Positions 1 to 7,382 of a stretch of DNA of 21,187 bases are shown here, one piece after another. This DNA is from Sulfuricurvum sp. (GTDB lineage: Bacteria; Campylobacterota; Campylobacteria; Campylobacterales; Sulfurimonadaceae). The stretch lies in the NCBI GenBank assembly GCA_022729835.1, contig DZBC01000010.1, forward strand, positions 1-21,187. Reading direction: 5' to 3'. The position numbers and the translations under genes are program-made. The notes beneath the pieces were generated by a model. The model searched no databases and was not told the origin of the DNA. It was given only the letters and a program-made list of their open reading frames with translations. Position 1 is the stretch's first letter; each line of letters opens with the position of its first letter.

Positions 1-476
1 GTCGCATCCAGTGCTGATTGCTTGAGCGCGTAGAGGGTCTGCGAGCCGTCAAGCTTCTCGCGCGCCACGCCGCCCGCCTCAAAGAGCTTTTGATCGCGCA
101 TCAAGCGCTCGTGCGCGTCGTGAAGCTCTGATTCCTGCGCCTTGAGCTGACTTTGCAGCGCTTCAAGGCTCAGCAGCAGCTCCGCTTCGTCTAGCTCCAC
201 CAGCAGCGCCCCTTTCTCTACCCGTGAACCTTCGCTACCATGTAAGGCCGTGATGAAGCCTGCGATTTTAGAGCCAATCTGAACCTCTTGGTCGCTGCGC
301 AGTTCGGCTAAAAAGCTGCGCGCTTTCGGAGCGTTTTGCACGACCGCTACAGTCGGTTTGGTTTGCGGTGCGGGGGGTGTTAGCGACGCTTTGGCCTCAA
401 GTCGGGTTTGATAAAGCCCGAAGGCGCCTAGCATCAGTAGTACGGCGACAAGCGCCAAAGAGAGTTTAGTGCGCAT
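1..476 (-). CDS. RND/HlyD-type efflux membrane fusion protein, N-terminal part (runs off left edge)
   Basis: About 158 N-terminal residues are visible from an ATG at 476, and the frame stays open to the window edge. The protein begins with a short basic end and one hydrophobic segment (MRTKLSLALVAVLLMLGAF), acting as signal or anchor. A biotinyl-lipoyl-like half-motif follows (SDQEVQIGSKIAGFI, then GSRVEKGALLVELDEAEL), and then an alpha-helical hairpin rich in L, E, Q and A starting SLEALQSQLKAQESEL. This is the layout of periplasmic adaptors of tripartite efflux pumps, which bridge an inner-membrane pump to a TolC channel. The start overlaps the end of the upstream TolC-like gene by 11 bases, implying co-translation. 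The inner-membrane transporter should lie beyond the left edge. Substrate unknown. Confidence 0.85.
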   Translation of the reverse strand, partial: MRTKLSLALVAVLLMLGAFGLYQTRLEAKASLTPPAPQTKPTVAVVQNAPKARSFLAELRSDQEVQIGSKIAGFITALHGSEGSRVEKGALLVELDEAELLLSLEALQSQLKAQESELHDAHERLMRDQKLFEAGGVAREKLDGSQTLYALKQSALDA

Positions 477-1746
477 CGGCAGCTCCTTGTTCATAAAGAT
501 ATTCGAGTCTAAAACGTGCGCGTGCACGCTCTAAAGTGCTTTGAATCAGCAAAGCCCTTGCTTTGGCCCTTTGGGCAAGACTTAGCAGCAGATCATCGCT
601 GCTGATGCCGCCCGCCTCAAAACGCACCTCTTCGATACGGGTGCGCTCCTCTTCGAGCATCAGCGACGCCTGAGCCATGCGGCGCTGTTCATCGGAGAGC
701 TCAAGTGCGCGCTTGGCTTTGAGGATCTCCGCATCAAACTCCAAGCGGCATTTGCGCTCTTGCTCCTCTTCGATCATGAGCGATAGACGCAACTGCTCGC
801 TTTGCGCCTTGGTGGCGCCAAAATCATAAAGGCTCCAACGCAACTGCACGCCGGCTTGATAAAGCTCTTGGGTATGGTAGGTGTGATCATTGTCTTGGGA
901 TGCGTCGCTCAATCCCGCAGTAGAGCCGTACGATGCCGCAAACCGAATCTGGGGATAAAGGCTGCTTTGGCGCAGTTCGAGCGAAGCGCGAAACGCGGCT
1001 TGGCTGTGCTCATGCAGGGCAAAACGCTCCAGCGTCGTTTCGGTTATGATGGGTGCGTCGTACGCTTCAAAACGCTGTAGCGGTAGGGGCGAAGTGCCGC
1101 CGATCAAAGCTGAGAAGTCGGCGGCGGCTTGGTCAAACTGCGCTTTGAGGCGCTTGGCTTCCAGCGTGGATTCTTGAAGCGAGAGCGACGCCTTGAGCTT
1201 CTCCAGACGCGCCACGCGGCCTAACTCATAAGCATGCGCAAGCTGTGCATACAGCGCCTCAAGCGCGCGGACGCGCTCCTCTTGCGCCTCTAAAAGCGCC
1301 TCCAGACTCAGCAGCGCTGCGTAACTGCTTCTGGTCGCATAAACAAGCTGCTCTTTGGCCAGAACCAAGCGGCTCTGCGCCTGCTCGATCCCCAGCGCAT
1401 CGACGCGCTCTTTGTAGTGTTGCGCCATACCATCAAAGAGCGACACCTCATAAGCCACGCCGCCGTAGAGGGGATTTTGCGTGGTCGCCACGCCGCTAGG
1501 ATCGCTCATCATGGCTTCAGGCGTCATCGGGGCAAGTGTGCGCGAAAGATTGTGATGCGTGGCGCTTGCGCTTAGATAGAGCTCGCCGTAGCGTTGTGCA
1601 CGGCGCGCATCAAGCGTGACTTCGCTTTGATGCAGCCGCAGCTCGATGGAGCGCAGATCGGGATTGTGGCGCAAGGCAAGCGAAACGCTCTCATCGAGCG
1701 AAAGGGCGGCCAGCACTGCAGGCAAAAGCAAAAGAATATAGGGCAT
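466..1746 (-). CDS. TolC-family outer membrane efflux protein
   Basis: 426 residues, the usual size of TolC-like outer membrane factors. A hydrophobic signal sequence (MPYILLLLPAVLAAL) is followed by LSLDESVSLALRHNPDL, the canonical opening of the OEP domain. Two long coiled-coil-rich repeats follow, each with a central beta-strand segment (YGGVAYEVSLFDG and YQAGVQLRWSLYDFG). It would form the outer membrane/periplasmic tunnel for the adaptor encoded next. I chose ATG 1746 rather than the in-frame TTG at 1749 because a perfect AGGAGG lies 5 bases upstream of the ATG. That Shine-Dalgarno sequence is buried in a hairpin described separately. The gene follows the sensor kinase after 37 bases, suggesting the two-component system controls this exporter. 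Substrate not predictable. Confidence 0.88.
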   Translation of the reverse strand: MPYILLLLPAVLAALSLDESVSLALRHNPDLRSIELRLHQSEVTLDARRAQRYGELYLSASATHHNLSRTLAPMTPEAMMSDPSGVATTQNPLYGGVAYEVSLFDGMAQHYKERVDALGIEQAQSRLVLAKEQLVYATRSSYAALLSLEALLEAQEERVRALEALYAQLAHAYELGRVARLEKLKASLSLQESTLEAKRLKAQFDQAAADFSALIGGTSPLPLQRFEAYDAPIITETTLERFALHEHSQAAFRASLELRQSSLYPQIRFAASYGSTAGLSDASQDNDHTYHTQELYQAGVQLRWSLYDFGATKAQSEQLRLSLMIEEEQERKCRLEFDAEILKAKRALELSDEQRRMAQASLMLEEERTRIEEVRFEAGGISSDDLLLSLAQRAKARALLIQSTLERARARFRLEYLYEQGAADAH

Positions 1747-1751
1747 CAAAA

Positions 1752-1777
1752 CCTCCTGATGGTGCCATCTTAGGAGG
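1752..1777 (-). promoter_or_regulatory. hairpin sequestering the TolC-gene Shine-Dalgarno
   Basis: On the transcribed (minus) strand, CCTCCT pairs with AGGAGG and GATG pairs with CATC, around a GCAC loop with a two-base AA bulge. This gives ten base pairs. The 3' arm AGGAGG is the ribosome binding site of the TolC-like gene, 5 bases before its ATG. TTTTG follows the hairpin directly, so it could alternatively act as a weak terminator or attenuator between the kinase and the exporter genes. The pairing is seen in the sequence; the regulatory role is inferred. Confidence 0.6.
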
Positions 1778-1783
1778 GGTATG

Positions 1784-2830
1784 TTAGTTGAATGTTAATC
1801 GTACCGTCGTGCCTTCATCCGGTTTGGATAGAACGGCGACGGAGATATTCATCGCATCGCAAAGCCGCTTGACGATATGCAGCCCCAGACCGCTGGAGCC
1901 TTGCTCGCTAAAGTGGCGCTCAAAGACCCGTTCGCTCTGCGCGATACCTAAGCCCGTGTCGCGTACATGTAACGTTTCTCCGTCATACGCGATCTGCACC
2001 GATCCGCCCTCTTTGTTGTAACGACAGGCATTGGAGAGTAGGGCGCTGATGATCTGATGCAGGGCATCGGCGTTGAGCGGTCGTGCTACGGCCTTACATG
2101 TAAGCTCAAAATGAAGCGCGGGGTAGAGCGAGCGATAGGTGCCCATCAGCTCTTCAAGCAGCGCACAAGGAGTGATCGAGGCGCTCAGCAGCGGACGTTC
2201 ATGCAGTAAGGTCGCTAGATTTTCATGCAGGTGCACGATGCGTTTGGCGTTGCTCTCGATGCGCTCCAGCGCGCGCGTGTTGCTAGGGGTGCTGCGCAGC
2301 AAGGTGACGTTGAGCAAAATCGCGGTGATCGGGGTGTTGAGGTCGTGGATCAGGTCTTTTGAAAAGGCGTCTAGGCGGGAGATGGTATCACGCAGGGGTG
2401 TGAGTGCACTGTGCGCCAACCATGCGCTCAAAAAACCAAAAAGCAGCAACAGGGCAAGCTGAATCAGCAAGATGTGCATCCGCAGCCGCTCCAGCGCCGC
2501 ATCAAAACGCCCCCTCTCCATCTGTAGACGCAAATAGCCCTCTTCGTGGGGAATGAACTTAACGATATGGGTGTGGGTCAGGCTGAGATTGTCGATGGCG
2601 ATTGAACGGTTCATATCGACCTGCCGATGGGTCACGGTAGCGCTGCGGTAGGCGGCATCCCCCATCTTGTAGGCTCTGGCGTAGTCGATCAGCTCAAAGT
2701 GCATCTGAGCCAGTAGCGCTTCGTAGCGATCGTGGTAGTAGAAGTGACCTGAGAGCAGAATCAGCGCTCCGACGCTCCCGAAATAGACGCCGAAAAAGCG
2801 CCAAAAAGCGCTTCGTTCATAGGGTTTCAA
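1784..2830 (-). CDS. membrane sensor histidine kinase
   Basis: About 348 residues from TTG 2830. Two membrane segments (about residues 9-28 and 119-138) enclose a periplasmic sensor region of about 90 residues. The dimerisation/phosphoacceptor box is LIHDLNTPITAI (His about 162), followed by an N box with NACRYN (about 267), a G1 box DTGLGI and a G2 box GSSGLGLHIV. All catalytic motifs are present, so the kinase should be active. There is no clear HAMP domain, and no periplasmic family is recognised, so the signal is unknown. No ATG is available. TTG 2830 overlaps the preceding regulator gene by 14 bases and has GGGA upstream; TTG 2866 would give 12 more residues with a poorer site. The kinase has two candidate partners, both regulators directly upstream. 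Confidence 0.88.
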   Translation of the reverse strand: MKPYERSAFWRFFGVYFGSVGALILLSGHFYYHDRYEALLAQMHFELIDYARAYKMGDAAYRSATVTHRQVDMNRSIAIDNLSLTHTHIVKFIPHEEGYLRLQMERGRFDAALERLRMHILLIQLALLLLFGFLSAWLAHSALTPLRDTISRLDAFSKDLIHDLNTPITAILLNVTLLRSTPSNTRALERIESNAKRIVHLHENLATLLHERPLLSASITPCALLEELMGTYRSLYPALHFELTCKAVARPLNADALHQIISALLSNACRYNKEGGSVQIAYDGETLHVRDTGLGIAQSERVFERHFSEQGSSGLGLHIVKRLCDAMNISVAVLSKPDEGTTVRLTFN

Positions 2831-3470
2831 GACGGTATCCCAGTCCTCGGATCGTCTCGATCTCAAGGCCCAGTTTGCGCAAATGGCTCATCATGACCCT
2901 TAGCGATCCTTCGCTCGACTCCTCGCCCTCACCTAATGTATAAAGCAGCGCTTCTTTGGCGACCACTGCACCACGACTGCGAAAGAGCATCCCGACAATC
3001 TTGTGCTCATACGCAGTAAGGCTTAGGCGTTGATCGTGATGATAGAGGACGTTTCGACCTAGATGATAGGTGAAAGTGCCTGCACAGATACGCTCATCCT
3101 CAATGGCTCGGGTGCGTTTGAGTAAAGCACGTAACCGCACGATAAGCTCTTCAAAATCAAAAGGTTTTTTGAGATAATCCTCCGCGCCTGCTCCAAAAGC
3201 ACGCGATAGTGAGGCGATATCACCAAGAGCGGTGATAAAGATGGTTGGGGTAGTATCGCCGCAGGAGCGCAGAGAGGAGAGCAGATCAAAGCCGTTTTGA
3301 AAAGGGACATTGACATCAAACAGATAGCAGTCAAACTCCTGCTTTAGAGTGAGCGAAAGGGCTTCTTGAGCATCAGAAGCTACCGTGACGCCAAAGCCTT
3401 CAATTCCTAGAAGATCCACTAATGTTTCGCACAGGGAGGCGTCATCTTCAAGTAAGAGAATAGTTGCCAT
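2817..3470 (-). CDS. OmpR-family response regulator (copy 1, adjacent to kinase)
   Basis: 217 residues from ATG 3470, where MATILLLEDD starts the receiver. A GGAG lies 9 bases upstream. Receiver residues are intact: acidic pair D9/D10, phosphoacceptor D52, T80 and K102 (LKKPF). A winged-helix DNA-binding domain follows, ending SLRVMMSHLRK and IRGLGYRLETL, typical of Trans_reg_C. Its end overlaps the kinase start, the usual arrangement for a cognate pair. It is a clear paralogue of the regulator encoded just upstream, matching it residue for residue in the positions of all receiver catalytic sites and in the C-terminal wing. Targets are unknown; the downstream efflux genes are the obvious candidates. 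Confidence 0.9.
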   Translation of the reverse strand: MATILLLEDDASLCETLVDLLGIEGFGVTVASDAQEALSLTLKQEFDCYLFDVNVPFQNGFDLLSSLRSCGDTTPTIFITALGDIASLSRAFGAGAEDYLKKPFDFEELIVRLRALLKRTRAIEDERICAGTFTYHLGRNVLYHHDQRLSLTAYEHKIVGMLFRSRGAVVAKEALLYTLGEGEESSEGSLRVMMSHLRKLGLEIETIRGLGYRLETL

Positions 3471-3490
3471 AAACGATGGACTCCTCAAAG

Positions 3491-4141
3491 TCACGCTTCA
3501 AGTCGATAACCTTTACCCCATTGGGTCTGGATGGGCAGTCCGATCTTGCGCAGATAGCTGATCATAACCCGAAGCGACGCCTCGCTGCTTTCATCTTTGC
3601 CGGAGAGTTCATAGAGCATGTCGATCTTCTCGACTGTGGTGTTGCGGTTGCGGAAAAAAAGAGCGACGATCTTACTCTGATAAGGGGTAAGCACAATACG
3701 TTCGTCTCCTTCATAAAGAGCATGTTGGTAGAGGTGAAAACGGAAGTTGCCTACATGTAAGAACTCCGATTCAATGCGGTGGTGGCGGCGCAGTACTGCT
3801 TTGATACGCACGATCAGCTCTCCAAGATTGTAGGGCTTTTTGACATAATCGTCTGCTCCGGCGAGAAATCCCGCCGAAATAGAAGCCACATCATCCAGAA
3901 GGCTGACAAACAGAGCCGGTGTGTAGATGCCTGCCTGACGTAAAGCGACCAATAAGTCAGTTCCGCATCCACGCACTGGGTTCATGTCCATCACCATAAG
4001 ATCGAAGGTTTTATGGTAGGTTGCCTCATCGAACTCATTAGTGTCACGTACCCAATGGGTGAGGAAGCCGTATGCCTGTAGCGTACAGCTTAGTGTGGCG
4101 GCTAATAGCTCATCATCTTCGAGCAATAGGATCGATGCCAT
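3491..4141 (-). CDS. OmpR-family response regulator (copy 2, after NnrS)
   Basis: 216 residues from ATG 4141. The frame is open further upstream, but the receiver begins MASILLLEDD here and the start lies 2 bases beyond the NnrS stop. Receiver sites D9/D10, D52, S80 and K102 are present; the loop after D52 reads MNPVRGCG instead of the common MLP pattern. The C-terminal winged helix contains SSEASLRVMISYLRK and KGYRLEA. It resembles copy 1 closely enough to be a tandem duplicate that has diverged. The 20-base gap to copy 1 and the 2-base gap to NnrS imply one transcript. Which regulator the single kinase phosphorylates cannot be told from sequence. Confidence 0.9.
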   Translation of the reverse strand: MASILLLEDDELLAATLSCTLQAYGFLTHWVRDTNEFDEATYHKTFDLMVMDMNPVRGCGTDLLVALRQAGIYTPALFVSLLDDVASISAGFLAGADDYVKKPYNLGELIVRIKAVLRRHHRIESEFLHVGNFRFHLYQHALYEGDERIVLTPYQSKIVALFFRNRNTTVEKIDMLYELSGKDESSEASLRVMISYLRKIGLPIQTQWGKGYRLEA

Positions 4142-4143
4142 GG

Positions 4144-5334
4144 CTAGCGCCTTAGTATTTGTTTGAAAATTAAAATGCGCCCATAGCGCACACCCCAAAG
4201 CACAAAAAGAAGCACCCAACCCAGTGCCGCGGCGTCAAAAAGCCAGAGATGCTGCGGAAAAAAGGAGAGTAGGGCCCGCAGTAGAACTATGGCCTGCATA
4301 GAGATAAACAGCGTGACAGCCCAAGCATCGGCGAAGGGAGGGCGCCCCGAGTGTCCTAATGTGACACGGGTGCCAAAGCCTATGAGCATGGTGGTCAAAA
4401 AACCGATCCCGATGAGATGCACTCCTAAAAATGGGACATGAAAGAACCCTAAGGCACCAGCACCCAACACAAGTGCATCGAGTATCAGGCCCAAGGGTAG
4501 CCACAAAAGTGCCAAATGCAGCACCCAAACGATCGCAGGGGCTTGAAACGGTCTCAGGTTCCATCGCAGCACTTCGCGTAGTACAAATAGTCCCATTGCG
4601 AGCGTGATAAGAGCCTCGATTGATACACATCCTAAAAGATTTGATACTGTTTTGAGCAACACCGCTGCCAGTAAGATAGGGATAGCATAAGCCGTTTTGC
4701 GCGGTTGTGCATGGCTAAAAAAGGGAATCATGCGCTGTGCTACGACAAAAGTTACAAAAAATAGGTAAAGGTAGAGTACGGCTTCAAATAGGAGTGAAGG
4801 AATTGAATCAACGGTTTCAAAGCCCTGTGCCAAAACGCCCAGCAGCCAAATAAGATGTCCAACCGCACCAAACCGCATGGCAATAAGAATCCAAAGCGGA
4901 TCACTTCTGTCGGGCGTATGTGAGATTTGATAAACCCATTCAAGCATAAACAATGCAAAAAGATGCGTTCCAAAGGCGATAAATACAGCGGTAATCATCA
5001 GCCATATAGACATAACGCTTCCAATGAAAAAGAGTATTGCAGCGAGCTGATAGAAGAGAATTACGGGGCGATAGCTTTGCGCGGGAATGGGGGCGGTGGC
5101 ACAAAAGCGCGGCATGGTAGTAAACAAAAATCCGTGGAAAACTTGTGTAAACACCAAAAAAACCAAAGCATAAACATGAATTTCTACCGGTGAAACGGTC
5201 GAAGTAATAGCACCCCGATACATCAACGCAAAAAGGATCATCGACACTACAGCCCAAAGTACACCAAAGAGAAAAAAACCTTGATGCGGCTGTGAGAGAA
5301 AGTAACTTTGGCGTATACGCTCATAAGAGATCAA
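4144..5334 (-). CDS. nnrS: NnrS family membrane protein
   Basis: 396 residues, almost entirely hydrophobic, with about 12 predicted membrane segments. The C-terminal signature TMLIGFGTRVTLGHSGRPP and the internal AQRMIPFF are characteristic of NnrS. That family is described as a heme- and copper-containing inner membrane protein linked to tolerance of nitric oxide and nitrosative stress in denitrifiers. Histidines in HVYALVFLVFTQVFHGF fit metal or heme ligation. The start is a TTG at 5334 with AAGGA 6 bases upstream; the nearby ATG at 5324 is out of frame. Transcription is probably driven by the FNR-type box at 5392-5405. It heads an operon continuing into two response regulators, a kinase and efflux genes, and is divergent from a second membrane protein with similar layout. 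Confidence 0.85.
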   Translation of the reverse strand: MISYERIRQSYFLSQPHQGFFLFGVLWAVVSMILFALMYRGAITSTVSPVEIHVYALVFLVFTQVFHGFLFTTMPRFCATAPIPAQSYRPVILFYQLAAILFFIGSVMSIWLMITAVFIAFGTHLFALFMLEWVYQISHTPDRSDPLWILIAMRFGAVGHLIWLLGVLAQGFETVDSIPSLLFEAVLYLYLFFVTFVVAQRMIPFFSHAQPRKTAYAIPILLAAVLLKTVSNLLGCVSIEALITLAMGLFVLREVLRWNLRPFQAPAIVWVLHLALLWLPLGLILDALVLGAGALGFFHVPFLGVHLIGIGFLTTMLIGFGTRVTLGHSGRPPFADAWAVTLFISMQAIVLLRALLSFFPQHLWLFDAAALGWVLLFVLWGVRYGRILIFKQILRR

Positions 5335-5363
5335 GAACTGTCCTTATAGGTAATCATCAGCTA

Positions 5364-5369
5364 ATTGTA
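5364..5369 (-). promoter_or_regulatory. -10 element of the NnrS promoter
   Basis: TACAAT on the minus strand. Its centre is 32 bases downstream of the centre of the FNR-type box at 5392-5405, the spacing of a class II activated promoter. The same hexamer precedes nrdD and the crp-like gene. Confidence 0.55.
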
Positions 5370-5391
5370 AGCGATTGGATACGAAATAACT

Positions 5392-5405
5392 TTGACTTGA
5401 GTCAA
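5392..5405. promoter_or_regulatory. FNR/Crp-type operator for NnrS
   Basis: TTGACTTGAGTCAA is a perfect inverted repeat (TTGAC-N4-GTCAA) of the FNR/DNR type. It sits 32 bases from a TACAAT on the minus strand and so should activate NnrS. Confidence 0.7.
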
Positions 5406-5414
5406 TCCAACGCC

Positions 5415-5428
5415 TTGATCTAAATCAA
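5415..5428. promoter_or_regulatory. FNR/Crp-type operator for the DUF2249 operon
   Basis: TTGATCTAAATCAA matches the FNR consensus TTGAT-N4-ATCAA exactly. Its centre is 32 bases upstream of TATACT on the plus strand and 23 bases from the neighbouring box that serves the opposite gene. Confidence 0.75.
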
Positions 5429-5450
5429 GATCGAAATCCATTATCAATTC

Positions 5451-5456
5451 TATACT
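5451..5456 (+). promoter_or_regulatory. -10 element of the DUF2249 operon
   Basis: TATACT lies 32 bases (centre to centre) downstream of the FNR consensus box at 5415-5428. The transcript would begin about 50 bases before the ATG at 5516. Confidence 0.55.
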
Positions 5457-5515
5457 TCCATTATGTATCGTCTGGTTAGTTCAGTGATGCTCACCACACA
5501 AGCAAGGAAGACTTT

Positions 5516-5860
5516 ATGAATATCCCAAATGACGCCCAAAAAATCATTGTCGATAGCGCAACTGTCGATTTTTTTACCTTTAATGTCGGTGAGCAGACCT
5601 TTTTTGCCTTCGACACCTCACGCACACCTCCACCCGAGCCGATGGTTAATGCCATGGCAGGACTCAAACTGCTTGATGCGCCGCACAAAAAGCTGCTGAT
5701 GATCAACCACAAAATGCCCATGGGACTTTTTGACAAGATCGGCGAAGCGTTTGAGGTGGATCAGTGTATGCGCGAAGATGGCCTTGCAGAGGTGATTTTT
5801 GGCTTTAAAACCGTGATAGATGCCAGTGATCCGTGCTTTGATGCGAGCTGTCACGGCTGA
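5516..5860 (+). CDS. DUF2249 (TusA-like) domain protein
   Basis: 114 residues, soluble, with no signal peptide. The core TSRTPPPEPMVNAMAGL, then KLLMINHKMPMGLFDKIGE and a C-terminal strand AEVIFGFK, fits the DUF2249 fold (TusA-like two-layer sandwich). PPPEP and a conserved strand followed by P-x-x-L are its hallmarks. An added tail ends CFDASCHG, whose two cysteines and histidine could bind a metal or persulfide; this tail is not part of the usual domain. An AAGGA lies upstream of the ATG. DUF2249 genes often sit beside NnrS and other nitrogen-oxide genes, but their biochemical role is not established. First gene of a three-gene operon under the FNR-type box at 5415-5428. Confidence 0.7.
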   Translation: MNIPNDAQKIIVDSATVDFFTFNVGEQTFFAFDTSRTPPPEPMVNAMAGLKLLDAPHKKLLMINHKMPMGLFDKIGEAFEVDQCMREDGLAEVIFGFKTVIDASDPCFDASCHG

Positions 5861-5863
5861 TCG

Positions 5864-7072
5864 ATGGTATCCATCTCCACAGCCTTCGCGCCACCGCTGC
5901 GGCTGATTGCTCCTTTCTTTATTTTTGGGGTGCTCTTTTATCTACTGAGCACTTTGGCGATGCTGAGTCTCAAAGGCCAGATTCATTGGCTTGATCTACA
6001 TTGGGTGGCGGTGGTGCATCTCTACCTCGTAGGCTTTGTGATGATGAGCATCGTAGGCGCACTGGCGCAGTTGCTGCCGGTCATGATCGAAAAAGGGCAC
6101 TGCTGCGTACAGCTCTATGGGGTTGCTTTGGGGTTGATGATCATGGCAGTGTTGCTCCTATTTGTCGGCTTTTGGACTGCACCGATACTACTCTCTTATG
6201 GGGGGTTATTGCTGTTGATCGCCTTTGGACTTATCGGTATTGATCTGATCTTTAGTGCGCGCGCGCGTCTTTTGCATCACTTTAGCGCTGCATCGATGGG
6301 TTGGATGAGCCTTTTAGTGCTTATCGGCTCAATCGTCGGATTTTTGATGAGTCTTGCACTGGGTGGCATAGTCGATTTTGCCATCACCTCTTTGATCGAT
6401 ACCCATATTGTCCTGCTCTTTGGCGCGGTTATGGCGCTGGTGTATGGGGTGACTCTGGTACTACTACCGATGTTTGCGCTCGCTCATGGCTTTGATACGC
6501 GCAGTAGCCGCGCGGCTTTGATGCTTTTACTTTTGGGTGTTCTGCTTTATAGTTTTGGCGTAGCGCTTTTGGCTCTAGCTCTGCTCGCACTTTCTATACT
6601 GGTACATCTGTATCAGATTTCGCTGATCGTACGTCATCGAATCCGTAAAGAGCGTGACATCTGGTTTCGTTCGATGGTAGTCGCGTATGGCGCTTTGGCG
6701 TTTTCACTCCTTGGGCTTTTTTTTGGATGGATCAATGATCATGAGTCGCTTGTTTTAGCCTCTGCAACCCTTTTTGCAGTTGGTTTTTTGGGCTTTTTGA
6801 TTAGCGGACACCTTTACAAGATCATCCCGTTTTTGGTCTGGTTTGAGCGTTTTAGCCCGCTCGTGGGTAAACAAAAGGTACCGATGCTCCACGATATGGT
6901 GCCACTGCGCACTGCTGATGCGCAGTGGAGCTTTTCGAGTATCGGCACCCTAGCGCTTGTTTTGGGGATAGCTCTTGATGTGCAGGCACTTTTTTTTGCG
7001 GGCTGCTCGGCGCTCTTCGTAGGGGCAATTTTTTTGGCATTCAATCTTTTGTGGATGCTTCGATTTAGATAA
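5864..7072 (+). CDS. polytopic membrane protein, NnrS/heme-copper-oxidase-like
   Basis: 402 residues with about 12 hydrophobic segments and no soluble domain. Conserved-looking histidines lie at helix starts: H41, H46 and H52 (HWVAVVHLYLVGFVMMSIVG), DTHIVLLFGAVMALVYG, GHLYKIIPFLVWFERF and a late LHDM. Helix-entry histidines followed by G-rich helices recall NnrS and subunit I of heme-copper oxidases and NO reductases, so heme or copper binding is plausible. The full oxidase ligand set is not evident, so I do not call an oxidase. The ATG is 3 bases after the DUF2249 stop. It is co-transcribed with DUF2249 and DUF59 genes and divergent from NnrS, suggesting a role in nitrogen-oxide defence or in maturation of a respiratory metal centre. 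Confidence 0.6.
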   Translation: MVSISTAFAPPLRLIAPFFIFGVLFYLLSTLAMLSLKGQIHWLDLHWVAVVHLYLVGFVMMSIVGALAQLLPVMIEKGHCCVQLYGVALGLMIMAVLLLFVGFWTAPILLSYGGLLLLIAFGLIGIDLIFSARARLLHHFSAASMGWMSLLVLIGSIVGFLMSLALGGIVDFAITSLIDTHIVLLFGAVMALVYGVTLVLLPMFALAHGFDTRSSRAALMLLLLGVLLYSFGVALLALALLALSILVHLYQISLIVRHRIRKERDIWFRSMVVAYGALAFSLLGLFFGWINDHESLVLASATLFAVGFLGFLISGHLYKIIPFLVWFERFSPLVGKQKVPMLHDMVPLRTADAQWSFSSIGTLALVLGIALDVQALFFAGCSALFVGAIFLAFNLLWMLRFR

Positions 7073-7082
7073 GGAGTAAGAG

Positions 7083-7382
7083 ATGCTTGATAAAGAAGAT
7101 ATTTTTGTGGCAATCAGTAGTGTAATCGATCCCGAAGTAGGATGCAACTTGGTAGAGCTGGGTCTGATTTATGATGCGACGTTTAGCGTTGAGGGCATCG
7201 TACATGTAACCATGACCCTCTCCACTAGGGGCTGCCCGCTCCATCAGGCGATGCAGCAGTGGGTCAAAGAGGCGGTTGAGCGGCTTGAGGATGTCAAACG
7301 TTGCGATGTGGAGATTGTCTGGGAGCCTGCGTGGAATATTTCGATGGCAGCTTCACATGTAAGGGCACGCTTTGGTGCCTAG
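7083..7382 (+). CDS. DUF59 / MIP18-like Fe-S cluster assembly protein (PaaD/SufT type)
   Basis: 99 residues, the typical length of a single-domain DUF59 protein. The sequence shows the family signatures in order: VIDPEVGCNLVELGLIYD, VTMTLSTRGCPL with the conserved reactive cysteine, and IVWEPAW near the end. Such proteins help build or transfer iron-sulfur clusters to target enzymes. AAGGAGT lies 5 bases before the ATG, and the gene follows the membrane protein by 10 bases. The stop codon overlaps the stop of the convergent nrdG gene at a shared CTAG. The operon setting suggests it matures an Fe-S or heme enzyme of nitrogen-oxide metabolism; it could equally serve general Fe-S assembly. Confidence 0.82.
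   Translation: MLDKEDIFVAISSVIDPEVGCNLVELGLIYDATFSVEGIVHVTMTLSTRGCPLHQAMQQWVKEAVERLEDVKRCDVEIVWEPAWNISMAASHVRARFGA

Noticed and set aside
5864..7072. Calling this membrane protein a nitric oxide reductase or oxidase subunit I
   Set aside because: Histidines at helix starts are suggestive, but the full heme-copper ligand set is not visible.
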